Positions 16,717-25,054 of a stretch of 64,000 nt of DNA are shown in pieces. The DNA comes from JAPHTQ01 sp050299175 (GTDB lineage: Bacteria; Pseudomonadota; Gammaproteobacteria; Thiohalomonadales; Thiohalomonadaceae). The first letter of the stretch is position 1, and the number at the start of each line of letters is the position of its first letter. A program made the position numbers and the translations under genes. The notes beneath the pieces are model-generated. The model made no database searches, was not told where the DNA came from, and was given only the letters and a program-made list of their open reading frames with translations. The DNA is taken from the NCBI GenBank assembly GCA_050299175.1, contig JBNKVM010000082.1, positions 62,001 to 126,000 on the forward strand. Direction: 5' to 3'.

Positions 16717-17171
16717 TAATGAACGAACCCCGTAAAGCGTTCAAGGGTAATGGTATCATCCGCAACGGCGATAGTTTCATTGGCAGCGGTACACGCTAAT
16801 CCGCCAGTACATGTTGGTTGACCGCGCCCATCGAAGGTAATGGTGCCAGTATCCCCGAAGGTTCCAGCACTAAACATTCGCACGTAGGGAGCAGTGGGAG
16901 CGGCAGGATCAGCCAGTGCTATACCGTTAGGATCAAATACCGTAAAAGCTCCTGCGTTGATGGTGATATAAAAACCAGGTGTTGCAGTTTGATATAGTGA
17001 TTGAGATTGGGCATAACGGATACCCTGTATCAGCTCTAAATTGGCACGAGTGTCTTCATATCCCTGTAGGTTGAGTCGAGGAACAACATAAACTGACAGT
17101 ATGCCGACGATGACTAAAGTGACCGTCAACTCGACAATAGTAAAACCCGATGAGTTTCTACCTGTTCTCAT
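16716..17171 (-). CDS. mshC: MSHA pilus minor pilin MshC
   Basis: The ATG at 17171 gives 151 residues starting 'MRTGRNSSGFTIVELTVTLVIVGIL', a proper prepilin leader; the frame stays open to 17291 but that stretch lies in the preceding gene and has no leader. 'QGYEDTRANLELIQGIRYAQSQSLYQ' is the GspH/MshC-like helix continuation. The start overlaps the end of the MshQ-like gene by 14 bp, so the adhesin-like gene and the minor pilins are probably co-transcribed. Confidence 0.85.
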   Translation of the reverse strand: MRTGRNSSGFTIVELTVTLVIVGILSVYVVPRLNLQGYEDTRANLELIQGIRYAQSQSLYQTATPGFYITINAGAFTVFDPNGIALADPAAPTAPYVRMFSAGTFGDTGTITFDGRGQPTCTGGLACTAANETIAVADDTITLERFTGFVH

Positions 17172-20100
17172 TCCAGTAGAGATAGTTATTGTCAGACGGT
17201 ATCGCACCAAAGATAGCAGTGGCGTTGGGCGTCCCCGGTAACCAGGCAGGCCATGTGAGTGTGAAAACGCTATAGCCACCTGTATCGCCACCAGTATCGG
17301 CTGTCAGTGTAATAGTCAAGTCACCTGAACCGCTGTTAAAGATAACAGGGCTTGGAGTTGGAGTAACACTTGTGTTAATTCCTGTATCGACCTTGCTGTA
17401 ACCGACCGAGCTGCAGACATCATCAGTGTTGGTAACAACAGTGCCAGTAGCATCAACATATTGTGCGGTAATCGGCAGTGTCAAGGTTGTACCAAGGGCA
17501 GTTGATGGTTCCAGTGCGTCAGTAGCGATACCGATGCCATAGCGTAGTGCGGCACCAGTAATGCTACTAATTGTAATCCCTGTCGCCGTACCGGCACCTC
17601 CAGCATTACAAACCGCATTCGCTGGGTCAAAGCAGACGCCGTCACTGTCAGTCAGATCAGCTGCAGTAAGGTCGAGATCAACATCGGCGTTACGAGCGCT
17701 TATTGGCGCAACCGTTCTGTTATAGGTAAAGCGGTCGCCATTAATCGTTAATGTTGGTGGTACAGGATCGAAATTGTCACCGAGCAATGTCGCATCACCG
17801 CCATCTGTCGTACGGGCAAAGCCAGGGATAGCGGCAACATTATTTGTGTAGGCGCGGTTAGAGAGAGCTGTATTGAGCTTCCAGAACGGGCCACCATAGT
17901 TGCGTGTAAATCCGCCTGCAGTGTTTTGTGCTGTCACTGTAATTACAGGATTACCGCTATAGCCAAAATCCTGATCCAGATAGGTATAAGGGTTTGCGCC
18001 GAGGATGCAGGCATTATCAAAGACCGGCGCATTGGCAGTAACAAACAGGCGTGCTGGTATAAAGCGTCCAATATTGTTGCTAACACCTTCAATCAGATGG
18101 TTACCTGGTGTAGCGGTAACACCGAGATAGCTATCCAAAGCGGCGTTGATGGTAAAGACACCGACCTCATCAATAGATTGGTTATTGATAGTCGCTGAGC
18201 CACTGTCAGCAGCGGCGATGTCGATAGAACCATTCCCAAGGGTACCCGCTGATCCTGCTGCAGGAGCAATCAGGTTATGCCCCAGAGTAATGCCATTCGC
18301 TATGAAATTAGGGGTTGTGGCGTCATTAGCGCATGCAGCACTAACCGTCAGGTTGAATGCTTCTCCTGCCCGGTTAAAGGCGGAACAGGTGGCATCACCA
18401 GTAGCGCAGTCTGCATTGACATCACCGCTGGCAACGATAAATTTTGCCGGGACGGCGACAAAATTGTCGTTGCCAATCATAACCAGCCCTTCCTCTTCGG
18501 TGCCGACTGCGCCATCAAAACGGGCATTGAGTTGCATTTGCCCGGCGTCGGGATAGGTGACGTCAATAGTGCTCACTCCGCTGGCATTGAAGTTGAGTGA
18601 GATATTCGTGCCAGGTGCCGATGTTGATACGTTGGTGCCGTTGACGTTAACGGTGTTTGTACCTGTTGCCGGGCTGACATAGTCTGACCAGAATTTCAGT
18701 GTCGCGGTACGATTACTGAAGGCGGGTACACAGGTTTGTGAGGTCAGGTCTTTGCGTACTGCGCTGATAGTAATGTTCGTTTCGGCAGCGCAGGAAGTCG
18801 TGTCGGGTACGTCGAAAACAAAACCGCTATCATGGAAGGTCAGTACGCAACTGGCGCTATTATCGCTCGTATTCAAACACTCGGTTGCGTTTGTGGCGGC
18901 AGGCGTTGCACCACTGAGCCCCAGAGTAATCGCTCCAGCAGTATTATTTCTTATCGCAATTGATGCGATGCCACTGCCATCGGTGATGCTTAGTGCATCG
19001 CCAGTTGGGTCAAGGGTGGCGCTGACAGTGCTGTTGTAGAAACTGGTACAGCCCGCATCCATACATGCCTGTACGGTGACAGTTTCGCTATTGCAGGTCA
19101 GGGCGGAACCGTCATGCAAAATGCGATAGTGGTGTACCTGATTAGCCATGCAGGCATGGGTTGCATTCATGTCTGCTGCAATTTGTGCGGTCGTCTGGAC
19201 GAGATTGTAAATCCGAATCTCATCGAATGATCCGTCGGCGGAGCGCCTGGTGGCGTTTCCTGCAAGATAATTGGATCGGTTATCACCGATGTAGAGTGTG
19301 TCCAGATCGCCGATAGCGCCTGTAGAGTTAATGTTGTTTGAATTCGATAGTGCACCGTTGACGTATATTTCAAGTTGGTCCGCAGTCAGATCCCAGGTGA
19401 CCGCGACGTGAGTCCAGGTGTTTGCGGCGATATTCAGTCTATTTGTACGTACTGAGTGATTGGCATCGGCGCTGTCTTCCAGCTCAAAACGGAGACGGCC
19501 ACGGTTATCCAGCATCAATTGGAAATACTTCCTTGTAGTGCTGTTTGATGCATCGAATAACTGACGGTCATTGCCGCCGTCCCAGATGGTATTGCTCTTG
19601 TACCAGAAGCTAATCGTGCCCTGATTGCCAACCTGGGTATCGATATCGATACCGGAATCGATGGCATCCATCGGAGTAGTCGTGTTGTTATTAGGGACAT
19701 CAGCATAACCGCAGGTGCCAGGATCGCCAGCGATGGCCGGGCTGGCGCTGCTGGCGGTTACCGTGCCGACGGTGCTGCCGTCATTACTGCCGCCACTGCT
19801 GTCAACAACAATACCCCATGCACTTTCATCCAGATGGTAAAGCGCGACCGGGGTAACCGGGCAAGGGTGGGTGGCCAGCATGTCAGCATTAACCTGCGCC
19901 TGGCTCTGCTCGGTGGCGTAGACGCGTACCTCGTCAATCAGGCCGTCAAACTGCCGCCCGGCATAACCCTGATCGCCACCGATGTGTAGTGGATCGGCGT
20001 TGGTGAGCAGGGTTCCACTGTAGCTGCTACTGGCCAGTGGAATGGCATTGACGTAGATCCGTTGTTGGCCTGAGCGGTAGGTGATAGCTACATGGTACCA

Positions 20101-21555
20101 GTTGCCCGCAATAAGATTGGCTCCGGATGTCGCTAGGCTACGTACGTTGCCGTTGCTATCGTTCCACCACCAATATATTTCACCTGCGGTGTTGATATGA
20201 AATTCGTAGTTCTCGTCCTTGGAGAGTATGGTCTTAAGCCCTGAGCCAGGTATGGCGTTTGGTTGGATCCAGGCCGAAACGGTAAGCTCATCGGAGATAT
20301 CGAGCAACGCGTTGTCGGCGATTTCCACCGGTCCGTTGACACCGTTGAAATTGCCGCCGCGACAGACTTTGGCGGTTGCCGTGCTAAGCCCGTTCATTGC
20401 TGTGCCATGGAGCCCGTTGCCAGAACCATCTGCGACTTCACCGCTCGTGCCGTTCCACGAGGATTCGTCCTGGGCGTAATAAGCGACCAGTGCGCCCGCG
20501 CTGGAATCACCGACACAGACGTCGTCCACGTGCCAGTAATCCCAGCCGACGCCACTACCATTGGTCATGTAGAGTCGTACCTGGAAGTTGGCGTGGATGG
20601 CGGCTGCTGGCAGCGCATAGGAGAGATTAAGAATTTCGCCTGCAAGGCCACCGCCTGGCAGGGTATCCAGGGTGACCCAGTTATTGCCGCTGTCCAGATA
20701 CTGAATTTGCAGGTTTTCACCGTTCTCAGGGTATTCACTGAAGCCATCCAGGTTGTCCTGTCCCCGGCGGACCCAGAGGGACAGATAGGGTGTGGCTGCA
20801 CTCGATGTATCGATAGCGGCGCTGGTGACGTAGACCTGGCCGTTTGCCAGATAGAGGGCGTGGGTCGGTGAGTTGACGGTATTCACCCCCGCCGCAATGG
20901 CAGCGGTGCCGGAAATAGTCGTAATGCTCCAGTTGGTGAGGCCACTCTCGAAATCATCACAGCTGCCAAGGGCGACTGGAGGAGGCGGTGCGACCTCGGT
21001 CAGAATGACATCGTCCACATGATAGTAATCGAAGTTGTTACCCGAGCCGCCGGTCTGACTGACACGGATCTGGAAGTTGGCGTGCATCGCGCTAGTCGGC
21101 AGGGTGTAGGTGCGGTTATAGATCGCGCCCGCCGTATGAGCGCCGCCGACAAAGGTCTCCAGTGCAACCCAGCCGGAGGCGCTATCAAAGTACTGGATAA
21201 CCAGATCTTCACCGGCTGAATCCGGCCATTCGCTGAAATTGGCATTGATATCATCGCCGATTCGAATCCACATGGAGAGTTCGGCGGCGGGGGTGGCGGA
21301 GAGGTCTACGGGGTCGCTGGTGACATCGACGGCACCACAACAGGTAAATAGGGAGCGGCTGCCAGAGTTTGCGGTTTGGGTGCTGATGCCTGCGTGCTGA
21401 TTGCTGCTGCGCGTCCATTGACCCAGCCCCGTTTCAAAATTATCGCTGAACAGGATGTCACCAGGCGCGGCAACGGCTACATGGAACAGGCCAAAGCACA
21501 TCATCAGCACAAAGCCGAATAGTGAGATAAACGGTGTCCGCAGCACACGTTTCAT
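17158..21555 (-). CDS. mshQ: Large secreted MshQ-like protein with tandem LamG domains and C-terminal DUF6701-like region
   Basis: 1465 residues. A signal peptide (1-29) is followed by two similar jelly-roll domains (about 35-190 and 200-350; shared 'FE-GL..W', 'NLQIQYLDSGNNWV', 'HANFQ', 'YWHVDDV'), two concanavalin-like LamG domains (about 370-560 and 570-800), a Cys-bearing beta region, and a C-terminal part resembling the DUF6701 region of MSHA protein MshQ. It is probably extracellular and pilus-associated, binding glycans or surfaces. AGAGGAG precedes the ATG. Canonical mshQ lies after mshP; here it lies before mshC. The exact domain limits are approximate. Confidence 0.8.
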   Translation of the reverse strand: MKRVLRTPFISLFGFVLMMCFGLFHVAVAAPGDILFSDNFETGLGQWTRSSNQHAGISTQTANSGSRSLFTCCGAVDVTSDPVDLSATPAAELSMWIRIGDDINANFSEWPDSAGEDLVIQYFDSASGWVALETFVGGAHTAGAIYNRTYTLPTSAMHANFQIRVSQTGGSGNNFDYYHVDDVILTEVAPPPPVALGSCDDFESGLTNWSITTISGTAAIAAGVNTVNSPTHALYLANGQVYVTSAAIDTSSAATPYLSLWVRRGQDNLDGFSEYPENGENLQIQYLDSGNNWVTLDTLPGGGLAGEILNLSYALPAAAIHANFQVRLYMTNGSGVGWDYWHVDDVCVGDSSAGALVAYYAQDESSWNGTSGEVADGSGNGLHGTAMNGLSTATAKVCRGGNFNGVNGPVEIADNALLDISDELTVSAWIQPNAIPGSGLKTILSKDENYEFHINTAGEIYWWWNDSNGNVRSLATSGANLIAGNWYHVAITYRSGQQRIYVNAIPLASSSYSGTLLTNADPLHIGGDQGYAGRQFDGLIDEVRVYATEQSQAQVNADMLATHPCPVTPVALYHLDESAWGIVVDSSGGSNDGSTVGTVTASSASPAIAGDPGTCGYADVPNNNTTTPMDAIDSGIDIDTQVGNQGTISFWYKSNTIWDGGNDRQLFDASNSTTRKYFQLMLDNRGRLRFELEDSADANHSVRTNRLNIAANTWTHVAVTWDLTADQLEIYVNGALSNSNNINSTGAIGDLDTLYIGDNRSNYLAGNATRRSADGSFDEIRIYNLVQTTAQIAADMNATHACMANQVHHYRILHDGSALTCNSETVTVQACMDAGCTSFYNSTVSATLDPTGDALSITDGSGIASIAIRNNTAGAITLGLSGATPAATNATECLNTSDNSASCVLTFHDSGFVFDVPDTTSCAAETNITISAVRKDLTSQTCVPAFSNRTATLKFWSDYVSPATGTNTVNVNGTNVSTSAPGTNISLNFNASGVSTIDVTYPDAGQMQLNARFDGAVGTEEEGLVMIGNDNFVAVPAKFIVASGDVNADCATGDATCSAFNRAGEAFNLTVSAACANDATTPNFIANGITLGHNLIAPAAGSAGTLGNGSIDIAAADSGSATINNQSIDEVGVFTINAALDSYLGVTATPGNHLIEGVSNNIGRFIPARLFVTANAPVFDNACILGANPYTYLDQDFGYSGNPVITVTAQNTAGGFTRNYGGPFWKLNTALSNRAYTNNVAAIPGFARTTDGGDATLLGDNFDPVPPTLTINGDRFTYNRTVAPISARNADVDLDLTAADLTDSDGVCFDPANAVCNAGGAGTATGITISSITGAALRYGIGIATDALEPSTALGTTLTLPITAQYVDATGTVVTNTDDVCSSVGYSKVDTGINTSVTPTPSPVIFNSGSGDLTITLTADTGGDTGGYSVFTLTWPAWLPGTPNATAIFGAIPSDNNYLYWNENR

Positions 21556-21856
21556 GCCAAAAACTCCTCTGCATATCTTTATTATTCTAGATGCCGTAAA
21601 GAGAGCATCAATGTTAGTAAGGTGGTCCGCAGGCTCAGGATGACTCTCTGGTCACTTGCCAATTGCCGAAAATCCTTCTTTCGAGCAGATATTTTATCTA
21701 TCTAGACGCGAAATAGTAGCAAAATGTTGCCATTTATACCTTAACAACCGCTTGTGAGCGTCGAAATTGTTGGGGGGGGGTTGCCCAGAGTTGCATTGGC
21801 GCACTGCACATAGCAGTTGTTGGCGCTTGGCAGACGGTACTGGTCGGTAGCCCCCG
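21556..21856. other. Non-coding stretch between the MshQ-like gene and a pilin pseudogene
   Basis: About 300 bp with no credible gene. It holds the ribosome site and presumably the promoter of the MshQ-like gene, and a run of nine G (21772-21780). Part of it may be further decayed pilin sequence. Confidence 0.5.
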
Positions 21857-22195
21857 TTATACGAGCCCCATGCTATCGACGATCCACTCCATCGTGGGCT
21901 CGTCAGAGCTGTTCGGATTAGATGGCCAAAGGCGCAAAGGAATCATAGGCGCTGTCGCTGTCAGATCGGCGGTTGCGCTGGGAGCGAAGATGTCGACACC
22001 ATTAACAGTGGGTTTGCATAAGCTAGTGTGTCGCCAGTGGTGATCGACCTGTCGTGGTGCTCGCTGTGAAGATTTGCGAGCATCTGAATCCTAATCGATA
22101 AACTGAGGAACAGCTGTCGAAGAACGGACACCAAGGATTACGATGATCATGATGGACACAATTCAGGGTAAAAAAACTGATGGGGTGGAATGCAT
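21857..22195 (-). pseudogene. Decayed type IV (MSHA-like) major pilin
   Basis: Reading the minus strand from ATG 22195 gives a broken pilin: 'MHSTP', then (with a frameshift) a Glu-Leu equivalent of the prepilin 'FTLIEL', then 'IVSIMIIVILG' and 'TAVPQFID' stop 'DSDARKSSQRA'. This parallels 'MKSTQQGFTLIELVMVIVILG' split as in mshA, followed by its 'TAIPRFVDLSADA'. In-frame stops occur at codons 11 (TGA) and 35 (TAG), and the remaining frame runs to a TAA at 21857-21859. The copy lies between the intact mshA and the MshQ-like gene and probably arose by tandem duplication, or is the remnant of a second pilin. I see no intact reading. Confidence 0.75.
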
Positions 22196-22350
22196 CGGTA
22201 TTGGGTAAACTACTTTCCAGACCGCAGCCATAATCACCATCCTATGGCATCGCGCTTACTGGAACAAGACGCGCCGCTTAGCCTGGTGAAGAGGTGAGTG
22301 GGGGCTAAGTCGGGTAAAGTAATTACGTTTTTCAGTACCCCACAAGCGAA

Positions 22351-22376
22351 ACCGCCAACCCGATAGGGTTGGCGGT
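22351..22376 (-). terminator. Hairpin downstream of mshA
   Basis: ACCGCCAACCC and GGGTTGGCGGT form an 11-bp perfect stem around GATA, 32 bp beyond the mshA stop. The following minus-strand sequence is only modestly T-rich, so it may act as a terminator or an RNA 3' stabiliser that sets mshA apart from downstream genes. Confidence 0.65.
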
Positions 22377-22407
22377 GGTCATACGCTGTTCTCTACTTAT
22401 TTAGGAT

Positions 22408-22875
22408 CTAGTCAACAAAGTGCAACACAAAAGGAAGTACAACGGCATTCCCTTGGGAATCAACTACGTCATTTCCGTTTGTGTCGACTACTTTGCAGTC
22501 CCAAGAAGCCCCAAATGCCGTAGCACTAGCAAGGTTCCCGGTGTTGTATGTAACGCTGAATTGCGTCGTATCGAGTCCTCCATTGAGGAGCGCCGATACA
22601 GTAGTGGCGTCACAGCCGCCCAACCCAGCCCCATTGCCATCGGTTCGGATGACATCAGGATTGGTGACGGCGTTATAGGGACCACGAGCAGCGCGAGTCG
22701 CATAATTTATCGCGCTGGCGCTGGCGATTGAACCTGCTGTTCCGCGGGCGGAGGCAACTGTTGCATCAGCGGAAAGATCAACAAAACGTGGGATGGCTGT
22801 TGCGGCAAGGATGCCGAGAATTACGATTACCATGACCAATTCGATCAGGGTAAAACCTTGTTGGGTACTTTTCAT
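22408..22875 (-). CDS. mshA: MSHA major pilin
   Basis: 155 residues. The leader 'MKSTQQG' is cut before 'FTLIELVMVIVILGILAATA', with Glu5 of the mature pilin. 'IPRFVDLSADATVASARGTAGSIASASAINYATRAA' is the conserved MshA helix, and two Cys ('LGGCDAT', 'SWDCKV') would close the C-terminal disulfide loop. GGAG lies 8 bases before the ATG. Major subunit of the mannose-sensitive haemagglutinin-type pilus used in surface attachment. It is separated from mshG by a membrane protein gene and followed by a hairpin. Confidence 0.93.
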   Translation of the reverse strand: MKSTQQGFTLIELVMVIVILGILAATAIPRFVDLSADATVASARGTAGSIASASAINYATRAARGPYNAVTNPDVIRTDGNGAGLGGCDATTVSALLNGGLDTTQFSVTYNTGNLASATAFGASWDCKVVDTNGNDVVDSQGNAVVLPFVLHFVD

Positions 22876-22895
22876 TTTCTTTCTCCGAATGTTTG

Positions 22896-22909
22896 CAGAC
22901 CGCGGTCTG
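22896..22909. promoter_or_regulatory. 14-bp perfect palindrome upstream of mshA
   Basis: CAGACCGCGGTCTG lies about 20 bp upstream of the mshA start codon, just before the ribosome site. It could be an operator; no regulator can be named. Confidence 0.3.
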
Positions 22910-23054
22910 TGCTTAACAACATTACTGTGGTACCACCGACCGTCCCTACAGACTAGACGCTATTTCACGGAGATACCGTTACAAAGTTAGCATTTTATTC
23001 CGATGTCTTCAATGGGTTATTGCTGCATATTGAGGTAAAGTCGACCTACGTTAT

Positions 23055-23654
23055 TTATCTTATTGATATCATTGATATTAGGTAGGTGGACAGAACCAGA
23101 ATAATAATTCCCAGTGCTCGTGGTTGGTTTCTCAGGTACCCGGTTGACGGGCCAAGCCGGGTTTTCAGCCAGAGGGTCTTTTTCCGTGCGGTGAACCAGC
23201 GATTGGCACGTGCTTCAAAATCCTTGAGGGCACTGGGACGGACGTAGATCACAAGGCCGATAATAATGGCGAATAGATTACCCAAAAGCAGTGCATATTG
23301 CAGAGAGGCAACTAACCATTCTGCTACAACAGGGGGGTATTGGAAAATCAGTGAAATGGCAACTTTTCCCGGCACTATATCGAACATGGCTCGATACAGG
23401 GTGAAGGTGCTGGCGGCGATCACCAGCAGGCCGATAGCATGATGGTGGCGATAGAAATAGCGATCGATATTACGTGATATATCGAAGGGACGCAGGCCCC
23501 GGCGTAAGGAAAAAGGCGCTCCGGCCATGGCCTCGAAACGGGCAAAACCATTAGGGGAGATTAGCAACCAAATGCCCGAGACTAGGCCAATCAGTGCGGC
23601 GCCAATCGCAAAGGCGAACAATAATGGTCCGAGGGTATGCAACAGAGAATTCAT
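23055..23654 (-). CDS. Four-helix inner-membrane protein of unknown function
   Basis: From the ATG at 23654 the protein has 199 residues; the frame runs back to 23705 but the extra residues are not membrane-leader-like. Four hydrophobic segments are visible: near the start ('LLFAFAIGAALIGLVSGIWLL'-like), 'HHAIGLLVIAAS', 'LQYALLLGNLFAIIIGLVIY', and the C-terminal 'ALGIIILVLSTYLISM'. Conserved-looking loops are 'DISRNIDRYFYRHHH' and 'FEARANRWF'. I do not recognise the family and it is not an evident MshF. It is within the MSHA region (same strand, between mshG and mshA), but a pilus role is only suggested by position. Confidence 0.7.
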   Translation of the reverse strand: MNSLLHTLGPLLFAFAIGAALIGLVSGIWLLISPNGFARFEAMAGAPFSLRRGLRPFDISRNIDRYFYRHHHAIGLLVIAASTFTLYRAMFDIVPGKVAISLIFQYPPVVAEWLVASLQYALLLGNLFAIIIGLVIYVRPSALKDFEARANRWFTARKKTLWLKTRLGPSTGYLRNQPRALGIIILVLSTYLISMISIR

Positions 23655-23831
23655 ATCGGTAAACCCAAATCCGTGCGGAAACGCGATCCGCAAGACTCTA
23701 CACAATCAGTTAACTCTAGTCAGCCTATTAGATGATGCTTCAACCCAAGTTGAGGACTTCGTCGCAACATAATTACTCGCCCGCAGGCAGATACCCCACA
23801 TTGTAGCCGGAGATAGCCACCGTTGCTTGAC

Positions 23832-25052
23832 TCAGTGGGCAAATTTGGTCATATCCCACATTGGTAAGAAGACGCCAAGGGCAATGATCAGAACCATGAT
23901 GCCGATGGAGATGATCAGGACGGGCTCAATGGCCGAGCTAAGGTTTTTCAGTTCATAATCCACTTCACGTTCGTAAAAATCGGCGACGTCTTCCATCATC
24001 TGGTCGATGGCGCCTGTCTCTTCACCCACGGCAAACATCTGCAATACCAGTGGTGGAAAAAGACCCGTCGCGGCAGCGGTACGGGTCAGGTTTTCCCCGC
24101 GCTCCACGCTGTTACGCATGCTTAATACCCGTTCCGCCACATATTCGTTATCCACCGCACGGGCAGTAACGGTCAGCGCCTGGATCAGTGGCACCCCGCT
24201 CTTGAAGGCCATGGCGAACGAACGGGAGAAGCGCGCCAGGGTGCTGCGGGTGATCAGGCTGCCCATGATCGGTAGTCGTAGCTTGAGCTTGTCCCAGTTG
24301 TATTTGCCTTGGCCCTGAGAAACGTACTGACGAACGCCGAAAAACAGCAGAATTGCACCAGTGAGCATATAGGGCCAGTAGGCAACCGTGAAATCCGAGA
24401 TATTAATCAGTAATTTGGTCTGCCACGGGAGTTCGGTTTTCATTTTGGCGAAAACCCGGGCAAAGGCTGGAATCACCAGGGTGTTGATGATGCCAATGGC
24501 AATCATGATGGCAACGATGACGAAACTGGGATAACGGATCGCCATCTTGATCCGGTTGCGAGTATCGCGTTCCATCTCCAGATATTCGGAGAGTTGCAGG
24601 AAGGCTTCATCCAGACGACCGGTGGTTTCGCCAACACGGATGATGCTGATAATCAGATTGTTGAAGATTGCTGCTTCCATACCCATGGCAACGGAGAGCT
24701 CATGGCCGCCTTCAATATTGCGTCGAATTCTGTTGATCGCAGTAGAGAGAGAACGATTTTTGGTCGTTTCAGCCAAACCGGTCAGGGCGCGAATAATCGG
24801 TACACCGGAACGGGAGAGGGTATACATCTGGCGACAGAAGAGGATCAGATCGTCCAGACTTGGCTTGGTATTGGTAAGTAGCTCTTCCAGTTCTGAAATG
24901 AAATCGCGTTTTTCCCGCACCTGGCGGATATCAACCGGGGTGACACCGCTACTGACCAGCTGGGTCGCCACAGTATCGGCTGAGCCCGCTTCGATTTCGC
25001 CAGAGACCGAATCACCGCGGCTATTGCGCGCCTTGTAGCGGAAGAGTGCCAT
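23832..25052 (-). CDS. mshG: MSHA inner-membrane platform protein MshG (PilC/GspF family)
   Basis: 406 residues, the standard length. Two GspF domains are visible (about 70-195 and 270-395), each with 'F.R....L..SG.P...AL'-type motifs ('FCRQMYTLSRSGVPIIRAL', 'FSRSFAMAFKSGVPLIQAL'), and three membrane helices after 'IRYPSFVIVAIMIAIGI', in the middle and at the C-terminus. It forms the platform on which the ATPase MshE acts. It starts 2 bp after the mshE stop, so the two are co-transcribed. Confidence 0.93.
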   Translation of the reverse strand: MALFRYKARNSRGDSVSGEIEAGSADTVATQLVSSGVTPVDIRQVREKRDFISELEELLTNTKPSLDDLILFCRQMYTLSRSGVPIIRALTGLAETTKNRSLSTAINRIRRNIEGGHELSVAMGMEAAIFNNLIISIIRVGETTGRLDEAFLQLSEYLEMERDTRNRIKMAIRYPSFVIVAIMIAIGIINTLVIPAFARVFAKMKTELPWQTKLLINISDFTVAYWPYMLTGAILLFFGVRQYVSQGQGKYNWDKLKLRLPIMGSLITRSTLARFSRSFAMAFKSGVPLIQALTVTARAVDNEYVAERVLSMRNSVERGENLTRTAAATGLFPPLVLQMFAVGEETGAIDQMMEDVADFYEREVDYELKNLSSAIEPVLIISIGIMVLIIALGVFLPMWDMTKFAH

Positions 25053-25054
25053 CG

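Noticed and set aside
21772..21780. Run of nine G as a phase-variation tract
   Set aside because: It lies in no reading frame and is over 200 bp upstream of the MshQ-like start on the minus strand; it could affect a promoter, but nothing shows this.
22142..22207. Short plus-strand ORF starting at 22142
   Set aside because: It is the reverse complement of the decayed pilin N-terminus and has no ribosome site.
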